Of a stretch of 64,000 bases of DNA, positions 35,987 to 47,104 are shown piece by piece (the stretch's first letter is position 1; each line of letters begins with the position of its first letter). The stretch comes from Vibrio maritimus (lineage in GTDB: Bacteria; Pseudomonadota; Gammaproteobacteria; Enterobacterales; Vibrionaceae): NCBI GenBank assembly GCA_003263775.1, contig JYJJ01000064.1:124001-188000 (forward strand), written 5' to 3'. The translations under genes and the position numbers were made by a program. The notes beneath the pieces were generated by a model. The model saw nothing but the letters and a program-made list of their open reading frames with translations. It did not search any database and had not been told where the DNA came from.

Positions 35987-37324
35987 ATGAGTGATAGCAC
36001 TCTAAATGCTGATGACCGACCGATAGACGAGCTAGTCGGATGGGTCAAACAGCATGATTTTGCGTTGAATCTTTCCACTGAACGGTTGGCATTTCTCATC
36101 TCCATTGCGGTGTTGAGTAATGAAAGATTTGATGAAGAACTGGGCGAGGGCGAGTTGCATGATGCATTTAAGATCGTCACCGGGCAGTTTGAGCAAACAG
36201 GCGAAGCCACCGCGTTTCGTGCGAACAATGCGATCAATGAACTGGTCAAGCAGCGCCTATTGAGCCGCTTTACCAGTGAAGTCAATGATGGGGCGAGCAT
36301 TTACAGGCTAAGCCCTCTTGCCATCGGTATCACCGATTATTACGTCAGACATCGCGAATTCTCCAAGTTACGACTCTCTATCCAGCTTTCGATGGTGGCA
36401 GGTGAGATGGCAAAAGCCATTGAAGCCGCGCAAGAAGGCGGGACGGTTGCCCATTGGCGCAAGAATGTATTTGGCGTGTTGAAATACTCCGTTGGCGAGA
36501 TTTTCGACCAGATCGATCTTAACCAGCGTGTAATGGATGAACAGCAGCAGTCGGTGAAACTTCAGATTGCGGAGCTGCTTAACAAAGATTGGCGCGACGC
36601 GATCAACAACTGTGAGACTCTGCTTTCTGAAACCTCAGCAACGCTACGGGAGCTGCAAGATACCTTGCAAGCGGCGGGCGATGAGCTGCAAACCCAGATT
36701 TTGGACATTCAAGAAATCGTCTATGGCGATGATGAACTCGAGTTCGTTGGTGAAGCGCTATTTGGCTTGCAGATGAAACTTGATCGCATCATTAGCTGGG
36801 GTCAGCAAGCGATTGATTTGTGGATCGGCTATGACCGTCACGTGCATAAGTTTATCCGTACTGCGATCGATATGGACCAAAACCGCGCCTTTAGCCAAAG
36901 GCTGCGCCAATCGGTCACAGACTATTTTGATGCTCCTTGGTATCTCACGTATGCCGATGCCGAGAAGCTCACCGACCTTCGTGACGAAGCCCTTGTGCTT
37001 CGCAACGCTGAGGTAACGGGTGCTGTGCCACTTGAAGTGGAATACGAAGAATTTGAACAAGTAAATGATGAGCTCGCAGAGCGCATTGGAGACATGCTGA
37101 AAGTACATAAAGAACAAGGCACTCCAATCGATCTTGGCTTGGTGCTGCGCGATTACCTCGCGTCACACCCACATACTCACCATTTTGATCTAGCAAGAAT
37201 TGTTGTAGACCAAGCCGTTCGATTGGGTTACTCCCAGTCCGATTACTCGGCTATTCAGCCAGACTGGCAAGCTATCAACGATTTTGGCGCAAAGGTACAA
37301 GCAAATGTCATCGACAAATATTGA
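35987..37324 (+). CDS. mukF: Chromosome partition protein MukF (kleisin)
   Basis: MukF is the kleisin subunit of the MukBEF condensin, linking MukB heads and binding MukE. The 445-residue length is close to the E. coli protein. It starts with an N-terminal winged-helix region (about residues 1-115), followed by a helical bundle middle (QLSMVAGEMAKAIEAAQEG) and an acidic stretch (VEYEEFEQVNDELAERIGDM). The C-terminal winged helix ends the protein. AGGAAA lies 5 bases before the ATG. Its 3' end overlaps mukE by 20 bases. Confidence 0.95.
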   Translation: MSDSTLNADDRPIDELVGWVKQHDFALNLSTERLAFLISIAVLSNERFDEELGEGELHDAFKIVTGQFEQTGEATAFRANNAINELVKQRLLSRFTSEVNDGASIYRLSPLAIGITDYYVRHREFSKLRLSIQLSMVAGEMAKAIEAAQEGGTVAHWRKNVFGVLKYSVGEIFDQIDLNQRVMDEQQQSVKLQIAELLNKDWRDAINNCETLLSETSATLRELQDTLQAAGDELQTQILDIQEIVYGDDELEFVGEALFGLQMKLDRIISWGQQAIDLWIGYDRHVHKFIRTAIDMDQNRAFSQRLRQSVTDYFDAPWYLTYADAEKLTDLRDEALVLRNAEVTGAVPLEVEYEEFEQVNDELAERIGDMLKVHKEQGTPIDLGLVLRDYLASHPHTHHFDLARIVVDQAVRLGYSQSDYSAIQPDWQAINDFGAKVQANVIDKY

Positions 37325-38048
37325 CGAATACATGCCAGAGAAGCTGGCAAAAGCGATCACCAACCCGCTGTTCCCTGCATTGGATAGTGCACTGCGCGCG
37401 GGTCGACACATTTCATCTGAAGACCTAGATAATCACGCACTACTTTGTGATTTTGAGGTTGAGCTGGCCAGTTTCTATCAGCGCTACAACACCGAGTTGG
37501 TGAAAGCGCCGGAAGGCTTTTTTTATCTGCGCCCACGCTCAACGACATTGATTGGTCGAAGCGTGTTGTCAGAACTTGATATGCTGGTAGGTAAGGTACT
37601 GTGTTTCCTTTACCTAAGCCCGGAGCGTCTTGCCCATGAAGGTATCTTTACTAACCAAGAGCTTTATGAAGAAATCCTAGCACTAGCGGATGAAAAGAAG
37701 CTGATGCGCCTAGTGACTAACCGTGCTACCGGTTCTGATCTCGATAAAGAAAAGCTGTTTGAAAAAGTACGTACTTCACTGCGCCGTTTACGTCGTCTAG
37801 GCATGACAATCTCAATTGGCGATACCGACAAATTCCGCATCAGTGAAGCGGTGTTCCGCTTTGGTGCTGACGTTCGTGTTGGTGATGACATGCGTGATGC
37901 GCAGCTTCGTCTCATCCGTGATGGTGAAGCTGTGGTGCATACACAAGCACCATCGCAAGGCAGCTTGATCCCAACAGATGAAAGCAGCGACTCAGTTGAG
38001 TCAAATGACAACGATACAGAGAACAATCAACAGGAGGCTGACGCATGA
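37305..38048 (+). CDS. mukE: Chromosome partition protein MukE
   Basis: MukE is the winged-helix partner that binds MukF and modulates MukB. The start ATG at 37305 gives MSSTNIDEYMPEKLAKAI and 247 residues, matching the family, and overlaps the mukF end by 20 bases. Typical parts are ALDSALRAGRHI, FEKVRTSLRRLRRLGM and RISEAVFRFGADVRVGDD. The tail is Ser/Asp/Glu-rich. Its stop overlaps the mukB start in an ATGA arrangement, which points to translational coupling. Confidence 0.96.
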   Translation: MSSTNIDEYMPEKLAKAITNPLFPALDSALRAGRHISSEDLDNHALLCDFEVELASFYQRYNTELVKAPEGFFYLRPRSTTLIGRSVLSELDMLVGKVLCFLYLSPERLAHEGIFTNQELYEEILALADEKKLMRLVTNRATGSDLDKEKLFEKVRTSLRRLRRLGMTISIGDTDKFRISEAVFRFGADVRVGDDMRDAQLRLIRDGEAVVHTQAPSQGSLIPTDESSDSVESNDNDTENNQQEADA

Positions 38049-41000
38049 TTGAAAGAGGTAAGTATCAATCGATGACGATGGTCAACTGGAACGGCTTCTT
38101 TGCACGTACCTTTGACATCGACACACTAGTGACCACGCTTTCTGGTGGTAATGGTGCGGGTAAATCTACCACTATGGCCTCGTTTATTACGGCGCTGATT
38201 CCAGACCAGAGCCTGCTGCACTTTAGAAACACCACTGAAGCGGGGAGCTCTCAAGCATCTCGCGACAAAGGTTTGTACGGTAAGCTGCAGCCGGGTACCT
38301 GTTACTCTGCATTGGATGTAGTGAACTCACGTAACCAACGTGTGCTGTTTGTGGTTAAGCTACAACAAGTCGCTGGTCGTGATAAGAAAGTGGATATCAA
38401 GCCATTCATTGTTCAAGGCTTGCCAAGCAACGTAAAACCAACCGATATTTTGATTGAAGCGGTATCGGAAAACCACGCTCGCGTACGTCCAATCAATGAA
38501 GTAAAAGACGCAGTAAGCGCAATGGAAGGCGTCCATTTTAAAGCCTTCAACTCGATTGTGGATTACCACGCACAGATGTTTGAGTTTGGTGTGCTACCGA
38601 AGAAACTGCGTAACAGCAGCGATCGCTCTAAGTTCTATCGCCTAATTGAAGCCTCACTTTACGGTGGTATTTCAAGTGCGATTACCCGTTCACTTCGTGA
38701 CTACTTATTGCCACAAAACGGCGGCGTGAAGAAAGCGTTCCAAGATATGGAATCTGCGCTTCGTGAAAACCGTTTAACGCTGGAAGCGATTAAGACCACT
38801 CAAGCGGACCGTGATCTGTTTAAGCATTTGATCACCGAGTCGACCAACTACGTGGCAGCTGACTACATGCGCCATGCAAACGAGCGTCGCAATAAGCTTG
38901 AGACAACGATGAAGCTTCGTGGCGAGCTATTTGGTTCTCGTCAAACACTTATCGCGCAAAATGAGCTACTTAACAAAGTTCAGCAAGAATTGACGCTGTT
39001 GGTTGAGAATGAATCAGGTCTAGAGCAAGACCATCAAGCGGCGCAAGACCACCTGTTATTGGTGCAAAACGCGCTTCGTCAGCAAGAGAAGATTGAGCGC
39101 TACCAAGAAGATCTTGAAGAGCTAAACGAGCGTCTTGAAGAGCAGATGATGGTTGTGGAAGAAGCGAGTGAGCGTAAGCTTGCCGCTGAAGAGCAAACGA
39201 CATTCGCGGAAGAAGAGGTGGATAGCCTCAAGACTCAGTTGGCTGATTACCAGCAAGCGCTGGATGTTCAGCAGACTCGTGCACTGCAATATCAACAAGC
39301 GGTACAAGCCCTTGAGAAAGCACGAACCCTGCTTGAAAACGAATCATTGAATCAAGATGGCGCAGCAGAAACGCTGAGCCAACTAAAATCGCAAGAATCA
39401 CAAAGCACAACCGAACTTCTTGAGCTGAAACATCGCCTTGATATGTCCTCGGCCGCTGCGAAGCAGTTTGAACAAGCGCTATCGTTGGTCAAGCAGATTG
39501 CAGGTGATGTTGCTCGTAGTGAAGCGAGCCAAGTTGCGAAAGAAGCGATCAAGCAAGCGGACGAGCATCGTCAGCTACTGAAAAACGAATCTCAGCTTCG
39601 CGCCCAATATCGTGAGCTTGAGAAAAACATTGAGCGCCAGCAGCAAGCGCAGAAGTTGGCAAGTGAGCTTGGTGACGCCGGTATCCGTGTGGATAGCGAA
39701 GCGGATCTTGAAATGGAAGCGGAGAGCCAACGTGAGCGCGTACTTGAGAGTGAGCAGCAGTTGGAAGCTCTTCGTGAGGCATCTGGCGAAATCAAGCAGC
39801 GCGAACAAGAGTTTGTGTCTGAGATCAGCAAGCTAGAAGCTACGCGCCGAAGTGGATCAAATCTTTTAATGCGCTAGAAGATCTTCGTGAGCAAAGCGGC
39901 ATGGAGCTGGTGGATCGCGCAGATGCGATCAGCTCAATGCAAGCGACGAACGATAATGAGCGTAAGACTTCTTTCGAGCGCGACTCGCTGGCGAAACGCC
40001 GTGAAGAGCTAGAACTCGAGATTGAGCGTCTGGCATCACCGGGTGGTTCAAACGATCCTCGCTTGAAAGGGCTTGCCGATACGCTTGGCGGCGTTCTCCT
40101 GTCTGAAATTTATGATGATATCACCATCGATGATGCCCCTTACTTCAGCGCGATGTATGGCCCAGCGCGTCACGCTATCGTGGTATCAAACCTAGACGGC
40201 ATCAAAGAAAAGCTGGTTGAGCTGGATGATTGTCCAGAAGATCTTTACATCATTGAAGGCGACATCGATGCCTTTGATGACAGCTCATTTGATGCAGATG
40301 AGCTTGATGGCGCGGTTTGCGTTCAGCTTAATGAGCGTCAGCTGCGTTACTCCCGCTTCCCTAAGATCCCTCTGTTTGGTCGTGCGGCACGTGAACAGCG
40401 TTTAGAGCTGCTTCGTGAGCAACGTGAAGAAACGGTAGAAAAGCACGCGAAAGCAGCGTTTGATGCACAAAAACTGCAGCGTCTGTACCAAGCATTCAAT
40501 GCATTCGTGGCAGAACACATGCAGCTGGCGTTTGAAGCGACCCTGAAGTGGAACTAGCACGCCTGCGTGAACTTCGCAGTCAGGTAGCGCGCGAGCTAAA
40601 TGACAACAAACAGCGTGAGCAACAAGCGAGTGCGCAGCTGTCGAAATCTAAGCAGTGCGTGACCTTGTTAGACCGTCTATCCATTAGCGCAAACGTGCTA
40701 TTTGATGAGACTTTGGTTGAACGTCATCAAGAGCTTCAAGTTCAAATTGAAGATCTCAATGGTGCTAAGAGCTACATTCAGCAACACGGCGTGGCGGCAG
40801 AAAAACTGGCTGCGGTTGTCAATGTTCTAGACAGCGATCCAGAGCAATTTGATGCGCTGACGAGCCAATACCAAAATGCCGATAAAGCACTGCAAACGCT
40901 AAAAGTACAAATCTTTGCTGTTGCGGATCTTGCTGAGCGTCGTCCTTACTTTGCTTATGCTGACTCAATGGATATGCTTAACCAAAGCAGTGAACTGAGC

Positions 41001-42491
41001 GAGCAGCTGAAAGCGAAACTGGTGCAAGCGGAAGCGACCCGTGCACGCCTACGTGAAGGACTCAAGCAGGTTCAAGAACAAGCTAACCAGTACAACCAAG
41101 TATTGGCGTCACTTAAGAGCTCGCACCAAGCTAAGTTAGAGACGGTTCAAGAGTTTAAAGCTGAGCTTCAAGAGTATGGCATCGTTCCTGATGAGTCAGC
41201 ACTAGAGCGTGCAGAAAAGCGTCGTGATGAGCTACACCTAGCACTGCAAACCTCTCGTACACGTAAGTCTGAATACGAGAAGACGATGACGTCGACAGAG
41301 CTTGAAATGAAAGGTCTGGCGAAGCGTCTTAAGAAGGTTCAGAAAGAATACATTGAGCTGCGCACCTATGTGGTTGCCGCCAAAGCGGGCTGGTGTAGCG
41401 TACTTCGTCTAGCGAAAGCAAACGATGTTGAGCGTCGCCTGCACAAGCGCGAATTGGCCTACATGAGCGCGGGCGAACTTCGCTCTATGTCGGATAAATC
41501 TTTGGGTGCATTGCGTCTTGCCGTGGCCGATAACGAAGATCTTCGCGACTCACTTCGTCAGTCTGAAGATACGTCGAAGCCAGAGCGTAAGGTACTGTTC
41601 TACATCGCTGTTTATCAGCACCTTCGTGAGCGTATCCGTCAAGACATCATTCGTACAGACGATCCGGTTGAAGCGATTGAAGAGATGGAAGTGGAGCTCG
41701 CACGTCTGACAGAAGAGCTCACTCAGCGTGAAAACCGCCTTGCGATCAGCTCCGAGTCGGTGTCGAGCATCATCAAGAAGACGATTCAGCGTGAGCAAAA
41801 CCGTATTCGTATGCTAAACCAAGGCCTGTCGAATATTCACTTTGGTCAGGTTAAGGGCGTTCGTCTGAATGTGAAGATCCGTGAAAGTCATGAGCAGTTG
41901 CTGGTGGCGCTAACAGGTGAGCATAAAGATCTGTTTGAGACTTCGCGTTATACCTTCTCGGAAGCGATGGCTAAGCTATTCCAGCGTGTCAATCCGCATA
42001 TCGATATGGGGCAGCGCTCGCCGCAAGTATTGGGTGAAGAGCTGCTTGATTATCGTAATTACTTAGAGCTAAGCGTCGAAGTAAATCGTGGCTCTGACGG
42101 TTGGCTGCAAGCTGAATCAGGCGCGCTATCAACAGGTGAAGCGATCGGTACCGGTCAGTCAATACTATTGATGGTGGTACAGAGCTGGGAAGAAGAGTCG
42201 CGCCGTCTGCGCAGCAAAGACATTCTGCCATGTCGTTTACTGTTCCTCGATGAGGCTGCGCGTCTGGATGCTAAGTCGATCGCGACCTTGTTTGAGCTAT
42301 GTGACCGTCAGGGCATGCAGCTATTGATTGCAGCACCTGAGAATATCAGCCCAGAAAAAGGCACCACCTATAAGCTTGTGCGTAAGGTGTTTAAAGACCA
42401 TGAACATGTACATGTGGTTGGCTTGCGTGGCTTCGGAGAAAACAAGCGATTGGAAGAAGCTGAGCAGCTCGTCGAACAAGCAACGGTCTAG
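38045..42491 (+). CDS. mukB: Chromosome partition protein MukB (SMC-like condensin), two frameshifts
   Basis: MukB is the SMC-type ATPase of MukBEF, compacting and segregating the chromosome. The N-terminal head has Walker A SGGNGAGKSTTM (about residue 32). Long coiled coils flank the hinge (about residues 300-1170). The C-terminal head has the signature ALSTGEAIGTGQS and Walker B CRLLFLDEAARLD. Two bases are missing: about 39843 (ACGCG for ACGGCG, restoring APKWIKSFNALEDL) and about 40539 (restoring FEADPEVELARLRE). Corrected length is 1482 residues, the normal size. Both defects are GG read as G, so an error is more likely than a true null. Confidence 0.92.
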
Positions 42492-42515
42492 TTCTCAAAT
42501 TCTTAATCATTCAGC

Positions 42516-42550
42516 AAAATCCGATGTTGGTTTCCAATATCGGATTTTTT
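42516..42550 (+). terminator. Terminator of the muk operon
   Basis: A long stem AAATCCGATGTTGG/CCAATATCGGATTT (one G-T pair) with a TTT loop is followed by a T-run. Confidence 0.92.
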
Positions 42551-42657
42551 GATTCTGTAGTACTCAACTACTTTTTAATCTGAAACTTGTCTGCGAGTCA
42601 GACCCACCCATATTTAAAGAGTAATCAGAATAACTTATCGTGCTGTGAGGAGCATTC

Positions 42658-43512
42658 ATGAAAGGTATCATCTCAATCCAGTCTCATGTCGTGTATGGGC
42701 ATGCAGGTAACAGTTCGGCCGTTTTCCCAATGCAACGAATGGGGTTTGAGGTTTGGCCTATTCACACGGTTCAATTTTCGAACCACACGCAGTATCAGCA
42801 AGGTTGGAAAGGCAAGGCTTTTTCGGCTGATGATATATCCGAGTTAATCTCAGGTATTGCAAACATAGAGCAGCTTAAAAACTGCCAAGCACTGTTGTCT
42901 GGTTATCAGGGAAGCGCGGATCAATGCCTCGCAGTTCTTGATGCGGTTCGCCAAGTTAAGGCTCAAAATCCTAACGCGATTTATGTATGTGACCCTGTCA
43001 TGGGCGATCCCGAGAAGGGCTGTATTGTTCCGCAAGGGACGACCGAATATTTGGTCAACGATGTGATGCCAAGTGCGGATGTCATTGTGCCGAATCAGTT
43101 TGAGCTTGCACAGTTTACCAATATGGAAATCACGGATTTAGAGAGTGCCGTCGTTGCCTGTCAAAAGGCTTTGTCGCGTGGACCGAAAATGGTGTTGGTA
43201 AAGCATCTACATAGTGTTTCTGATGATAAGTTTACGATGATGCTAGCGACAGAAGCGGGATGCTATATTGCGCAGCGTCCTCATCTCAAGTTTGCTAAGC
43301 AGCCAGTTGGAGTAGGGGATCTGATTTCTGCGCTCTTTACTGCGGGACTTTTAAAAGGCTGGTCGGCCGAGCAAGCGTTTGAGCATGCCAATAATGCGAG
43401 TTATGCCGTACTTAAAGAAACACAGCAAAGAGGAGAGTGGGAGCTGCAAACGATAGCGGCGCAGGATGAGTTGGTGGAACCAACGGAGCGTTTTCCAATT
43501 ACTAAGCTGTGA
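42658..43512 (+). CDS. pdxY: Pyridoxal kinase PdxY
   Basis: PdxY phosphorylates pyridoxal in the vitamin B6 salvage pathway. The 284-residue ribokinase-fold protein opens ISIQSHVVYGHAGNSSAVFP, diagnostic of pyridoxal kinases. It contains LLSGYQGSADQ, YVCDPVMGDPEKGCIV, VPNQFELAQFT and the GVGDLISALF ATP/anion-hole motif, where the catalytic Asp lies. GTGAGGAG precedes the ATG. It stands alone between terminators. Confidence 0.95.
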   Translation: MKGIISIQSHVVYGHAGNSSAVFPMQRMGFEVWPIHTVQFSNHTQYQQGWKGKAFSADDISELISGIANIEQLKNCQALLSGYQGSADQCLAVLDAVRQVKAQNPNAIYVCDPVMGDPEKGCIVPQGTTEYLVNDVMPSADVIVPNQFELAQFTNMEITDLESAVVACQKALSRGPKMVLVKHLHSVSDDKFTMMLATEAGCYIAQRPHLKFAKQPVGVGDLISALFTAGLLKGWSAEQAFEHANNASYAVLKETQQRGEWELQTIAAQDELVEPTERFPITKL

Positions 43513-43516
43513 TAAA

Positions 43517-43545
43517 CAAAAACCGAAGCGAGCGCTTCGGTTTTT
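43517..43545. terminator. Bidirectional terminator between pdxY and ybaM
   Basis: A perfect 12-bp stem (AAAAACCGAAGC/GCTTCGGTTTTT) with a GAGC loop lies between convergent genes. Confidence 0.92.
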
Positions 43546-43558
43546 ACATTCAGCCTTC

Positions 43559-43714
43559 CTATTTCTCAATCTTCTTGAGGAGATCACCTTTCACGATCTC
43601 AAGCGCCTCTAACGCCACTTTTGGATCGATCTCATTACTCTCTAGTAAGAAGATCAGATCTACAGCGAGTTTGATTTCCTCTGGAGCGCTGTCTAAGCCC
43701 GTTTCATTCGACAT
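43559..43714 (-). CDS. ybaM: YbaM family protein (DUF2496)
   Basis: A 51-residue protein starting MSNETGLDSAPEEIKLAVDL. The pattern APEEIKLAVDLIFLLE...VALEALEIVKGD matches the small YbaM/DUF2496 family, whose function is unknown. Its ATG overlaps the priC stop by one base (TAATG), and priC-ybaM is also the order in E. coli, which supports both calls. A longer start 20 codons upstream would overlap priC and is unlikely. Confidence 0.88.
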   Translation of the reverse strand: MSNETGLDSAPEEIKLAVDLIFLLESNEIDPKVALEALEIVKGDLLKKIEK

Positions 43715-44217
43715 TAGATAAATTTCATCCTTTGATTGATCGTGTATTGAATTTGGTTCATGGCACTGCGGCACCGCTGCAGTCTTTGCTCCGTCTCAAT
43801 GAGTACTTGCTCATCATGCTGGTTCTGTTCTTTGTCGCGAACTAACTGACAAAGCTTTTGCTCCCAGACCTTGTGCTGAGCAAGTGACGCTTTAAGTTCC
43901 GCTAATGATTTTTGCTGAGCCGAATCTTGTTTATTATTAGGAATTGTTGCGAGTACTCTTTCTAGCGCTTCTAACTGGCATGAAAACTTATCCACGAGTG
44001 TTTCAGACGTACTTTGGCTTGCTGATTGCTGACTGAGCGTAACGATTTTGTTTAGCAAGGACTCTGTTTCAAGGACACAAGGTAGGGTTCGAAAACCACT
44101 GGATTGAAACAGATGCTCATCAAACAGTCTCACTTTCATTTGCTGCGTTGAATCATCAAATGCTTTGGCTTTTCGTTTAAGAGTTAGCAATCGTGATTTG
44201 AGTTGTTCGAGTTTCAT
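43714..44217 (-). CDS. priC: Primosomal replication protein N''
   Basis: PriC helps restart collapsed replication forks by loading DnaB with PriA-independent fork recognition, and binds SSB. The 167-residue helical, basic and Gln-rich protein is the usual size. PriC is poorly conserved. The call rests on the overall composition, the FQSSGFRTLPCVLETESLL region, and the adjacent ybaM with TAATG coupling, an order found in E. coli and Vibrio. Confidence 0.75.
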   Translation of the reverse strand: MKLEQLKSRLLTLKRKAKAFDDSTQQMKVRLFDEHLFQSSGFRTLPCVLETESLLNKIVTLSQQSASQSTSETLVDKFSCQLEALERVLATIPNNKQDSAQQKSLAELKASLAQHKVWEQKLCQLVRDKEQNQHDEQVLIETEQRLQRCRSAMNQIQYTINQRMKFI

Positions 44218-44242
44218 CAGCTGTTTACTCTAATGCCGTGGC

Positions 44243-45013
44243 CTATAGCCATGCGTCATAGGCAAGTTTGATGGCTAGGATACTGACTACAGTTACAAAA
44301 ATAGGCCTAATAAATTTAGCACCAAATCGAATCGCAGAGTGAGCACCAATATATGCCCCAGCCATTAGACAGACGCCCATCGTCAGACCAAGCACCCAGT
44401 TAATATGGCCAAGCACCGCGAAGGTGACAAGCGACGTAAAGTTACTGGTGAAGTTCATCGCTTTGGATAGGCCAGAAGCAAACAAGATGTTTAGGCGGTA
44501 AAGAGCCATCGAACTTACGGTCCAAAATGCACCTGTGCCTGGACCTGCTACTCCGTCGTAAAATCCTAGTGATAATCCTTGAAGATACTGCTTGCGATTG
44601 AATTTAGGGCATCCAACATTCACTTTACTGTGTTCTCCTTGAGGAGAGCGGTGGAATACGGTGTAAAGCGCCGCTGCTAGGATCACCAGCGGTAGCACTT
44701 TTTCCAGCCATTCGGTGCTGATCATATCGACCACTAGTGTACCTAGCGTCGCGCCAAATAACGTCGCTACGAAAGCTCGACGCCAACATTCAGGCTTAAA
44801 CAGTCTTTTTCGATAATAGGTAAAGGCCGCCGTTGATGAAGCAAAGGTTGCAGCAAGTTTGTTGGTGCCAAGAGCAATGTGAGGAGGAAGCCCTAGTGAC
44901 AGTAATGCAGGCACGGTCAACATACCACCACCGCCTGCAACGGCATCAATAAAGCCCGCAGCGAAAGCCACGATTGCCAAGATAACCAACATACTTGGTT
45001 CGATAAATTCCAT
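44243..45013 (-). CDS. TauE/SafE-family membrane permease
   Basis: A 256-residue inner-membrane protein with about eight hydrophobic segments. The family repeat is visible at both ends: FAAGFIDAVAGGGGMLTVPALL and FYDGVAGPGTGAFW. The TauE/SafE family (YfcA in E. coli) is linked to export of sulfite or organosulfonates, but the substrate here cannot be read from the sequence. It lies between dinG and priC on the same strand, with 15 bases to dinG, so it may be co-transcribed with dinG. Confidence 0.9.
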   Translation of the reverse strand: MEFIEPSMLVILAIVAFAAGFIDAVAGGGGMLTVPALLSLGLPPHIALGTNKLAATFASSTAAFTYYRKRLFKPECWRRAFVATLFGATLGTLVVDMISTEWLEKVLPLVILAAALYTVFHRSPQGEHSKVNVGCPKFNRKQYLQGLSLGFYDGVAGPGTGAFWTVSSMALYRLNILFASGLSKAMNFTSNFTSLVTFAVLGHINWVLGLTMGVCLMAGAYIGAHSAIRFGAKFIRPIFVTVVSILAIKLAYDAWL

Positions 45014-45028
45014 CGAGACGAATGACCC

Positions 45029-47104
45029 TTAGTATTCTATTGTTCTTTTAAATGGGGGTAGGGAATCAAGCAAAGATTTGCCATACCTTTTAGTGACGAT
45101 TCGCCTATCCAGAATATAGAGGGTGCCACAGTCCCTTTCTTTCCTCAGCAAACGGCCCGCCGATTGTATCAGCTTTTTACTGGCTTCTGGAACCGTAATC
45201 TGGAGAAATGCATTGCCCCCTTTGCTCTCTATATATTCCGCGTGCGCTTGCTCAATCGGCGAAGTTGGAACCGCAAAAGGGATTTTGGTGATCACTAAGT
45301 TCTCAAGCAGTTCACCAGGCAAATCCAATCCTTCTGAAAAGCTACCAGTGCCAAAAAGAACGCTGGTTTTTCCATCTTGAGTCAGGGTTTTATGTTTATT
45401 TAGGATTTCTGAGCGTGATTTTTCACCTTGAATCTGTAAGTGCCAGCCTTTGAGCGCAAATTTTGTTCTAAGTTCATCAGCTACTTTATTCATCTGCCAA
45501 TAGGAAGAAAAAAGAATCAGGTTACTTTTATTTGGTTCAATAATGGTTGGAATTTTCTCGACAAGCTCATCAGTAAATTGAGGAGCTTGTGGCTCGTTCT
45601 TCATTTTGGGCACAATCAACTCAGCCTGTTCGGCATAGTTAAACGGTGAAGCGAGTGCTAAGAACTGCACGCCATCGTCTTCTTTCTGGCTGATACCAGC
45701 TTGGTGACAGAAAAAAGAGAAAGAGTTGAGCGCGCGCATCGTTGCCGAAACGAGTACGGCACCGACACAACGTGACCAAAGTTGCTGATCTAACTGCCAG
45801 CCCACTTCTAGGGGCGCAACACTGACTAAATGGTCACCTTCACGTTCTTTGCTTTTCTCAATCCATCTAGCGAGAGGGGCGCCTTTTTCCTTTTGTGGCT
45901 CGGCCATCAAACGCCAAACGGCTGCGAGATTGTCGAATCGTTGTATATAAAAGCCGAGTTCGGCCAAAGCAGGCTCAGCGATTTTGGCACCGATTTCACC
46001 ATCTTTTAGTCGCTCAGATATTAGGTCTGCAATCTTCGCCGACGCTTGAGCCCCTTTCTGTGAGTATTGCTTGAGTGCTTTTGCTTGCTCTTCTAACCAG
46101 GAAGGAAGCTCTCCGTTTTCAAATCGACAGCTGTCTTCTTCAAAGACGAGTCCGGTACAGTAAGTATTTACCTCTCCGAGCAGTGGTATTAATTGCTGGA
46201 TAGCGTCTTGTAGCTCATTTCTAAAACGGCCGACGCGTTTTTCGTCCGCTAAGCCTGAAAACTTGCTTGCTGATTGGTTCAATCTTTCTAGCCAGCTACC
46301 GGCGCCTTTTAGTGTGGCAGAAGCTGAAGCATGGTCTCTCGCGACATGTGGAAGGTGATGCGCCTCATCAAAAATAAAGATGGTATTTTCTGGCTCAGGA
46401 AGAATGACACCGCCACCGAGGTCAGCGTCTGCCATCACTAGGCTGTGATTAGCAATAATGACATCATTTTTATCCAGCTCTGAACGTGCCTTGGAAAATG
46501 GGCAGCCGCGGTGAGCAGGAAGACTGTTGTTGCAGCTGTGCTTTTCGCTGACAATGGTTTGCCAAATAGCGTCATCGATTGGCTTTGGCCAAGAGTCCCT
46601 GTCTCCATCCCATTTTCCCTGTGCCAACTTCTCATACATCAGCTGCAATTGAGCGATATCCGCAGCTTTTGGCTTGGTTTCAAACATCGCCATTTGTCCG
46701 CCGTCTGCACCGCAAGCAACCGCTAGCTTTTCTGTACAGCAGTAACGTTGTCTGCCTTTGGCAATGATAAAGGAGAAGTTCTGGTCGGTGATTCGTCGAA
46801 ACAGCGGTAAATCTTTGTTCAGTAGTTGTTCTTGAAGAGCAACGGTCGCGGTAGAAATGACGACTTTGCGATTGTTTTGTACCGCAACAGGAATGGTTGC
46901 CATCAAATAAGAAAGACTTTTACCAATTCCGGTTCCTGCTTCTGCCACGATCATGCGTGTCGACTTGTGATATTGGCCACACAGAGTTTTAGCAATCTCT
47001 GAAACAAGGTAGTTTTGGGCACGCCTAGGAACAAAGTTATCTAGCTGGGTTTGTAGATTTTGATAACTCTGGCGAATGGATTTTTGGATTTTACTGGTCA
47101 GCAT
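45029..47104 (-). CDS. dinG: ATP-dependent DNA helicase DinG
   Basis: DinG is an XPD-like 5'-3' helicase with an Fe-S cluster, acting on R-loops and damaged DNA. At 691 residues it is close to the family length. Walker A is AEAGTGIGKS (about residue 55) and the DEAH box is FIFDEAHHLPH. The Cys set for the Fe-S cluster is RYCC..., ACGADGG..., CNNSLPAHRGCPF. The C-terminal helicase motif VI is QSAGRLLRKERD. In E. coli dinG is under LexA control, but I found no clear LexA box in the bases just upstream. Confidence 0.94.
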   Translation of the reverse strand: MLTSKIQKSIRQSYQNLQTQLDNFVPRRAQNYLVSEIAKTLCGQYHKSTRMIVAEAGTGIGKSLSYLMATIPVAVQNNRKVVISTATVALQEQLLNKDLPLFRRITDQNFSFIIAKGRQRYCCTEKLAVACGADGGQMAMFETKPKAADIAQLQLMYEKLAQGKWDGDRDSWPKPIDDAIWQTIVSEKHSCNNSLPAHRGCPFSKARSELDKNDVIIANHSLVMADADLGGGVILPEPENTIFIFDEAHHLPHVARDHASASATLKGAGSWLERLNQSASKFSGLADEKRVGRFRNELQDAIQQLIPLLGEVNTYCTGLVFEEDSCRFENGELPSWLEEQAKALKQYSQKGAQASAKIADLISERLKDGEIGAKIAEPALAELGFYIQRFDNLAAVWRLMAEPQKEKGAPLARWIEKSKEREGDHLVSVAPLEVGWQLDQQLWSRCVGAVLVSATMRALNSFSFFCHQAGISQKEDDGVQFLALASPFNYAEQAELIVPKMKNEPQAPQFTDELVEKIPTIIEPNKSNLILFSSYWQMNKVADELRTKFALKGWHLQIQGEKSRSEILNKHKTLTQDGKTSVLFGTGSFSEGLDLPGELLENLVITKIPFAVPTSPIEQAHAEYIESKGGNAFLQITVPEASKKLIQSAGRLLRKERDCGTLYILDRRIVTKRYGKSLLDSLPPFKRTIEY

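Noticed and set aside
38970..39836. Several minus-strand open frames over mukB
   Set aside because: Opposite-strand shadows of a long coiled-coil gene with biased codons.
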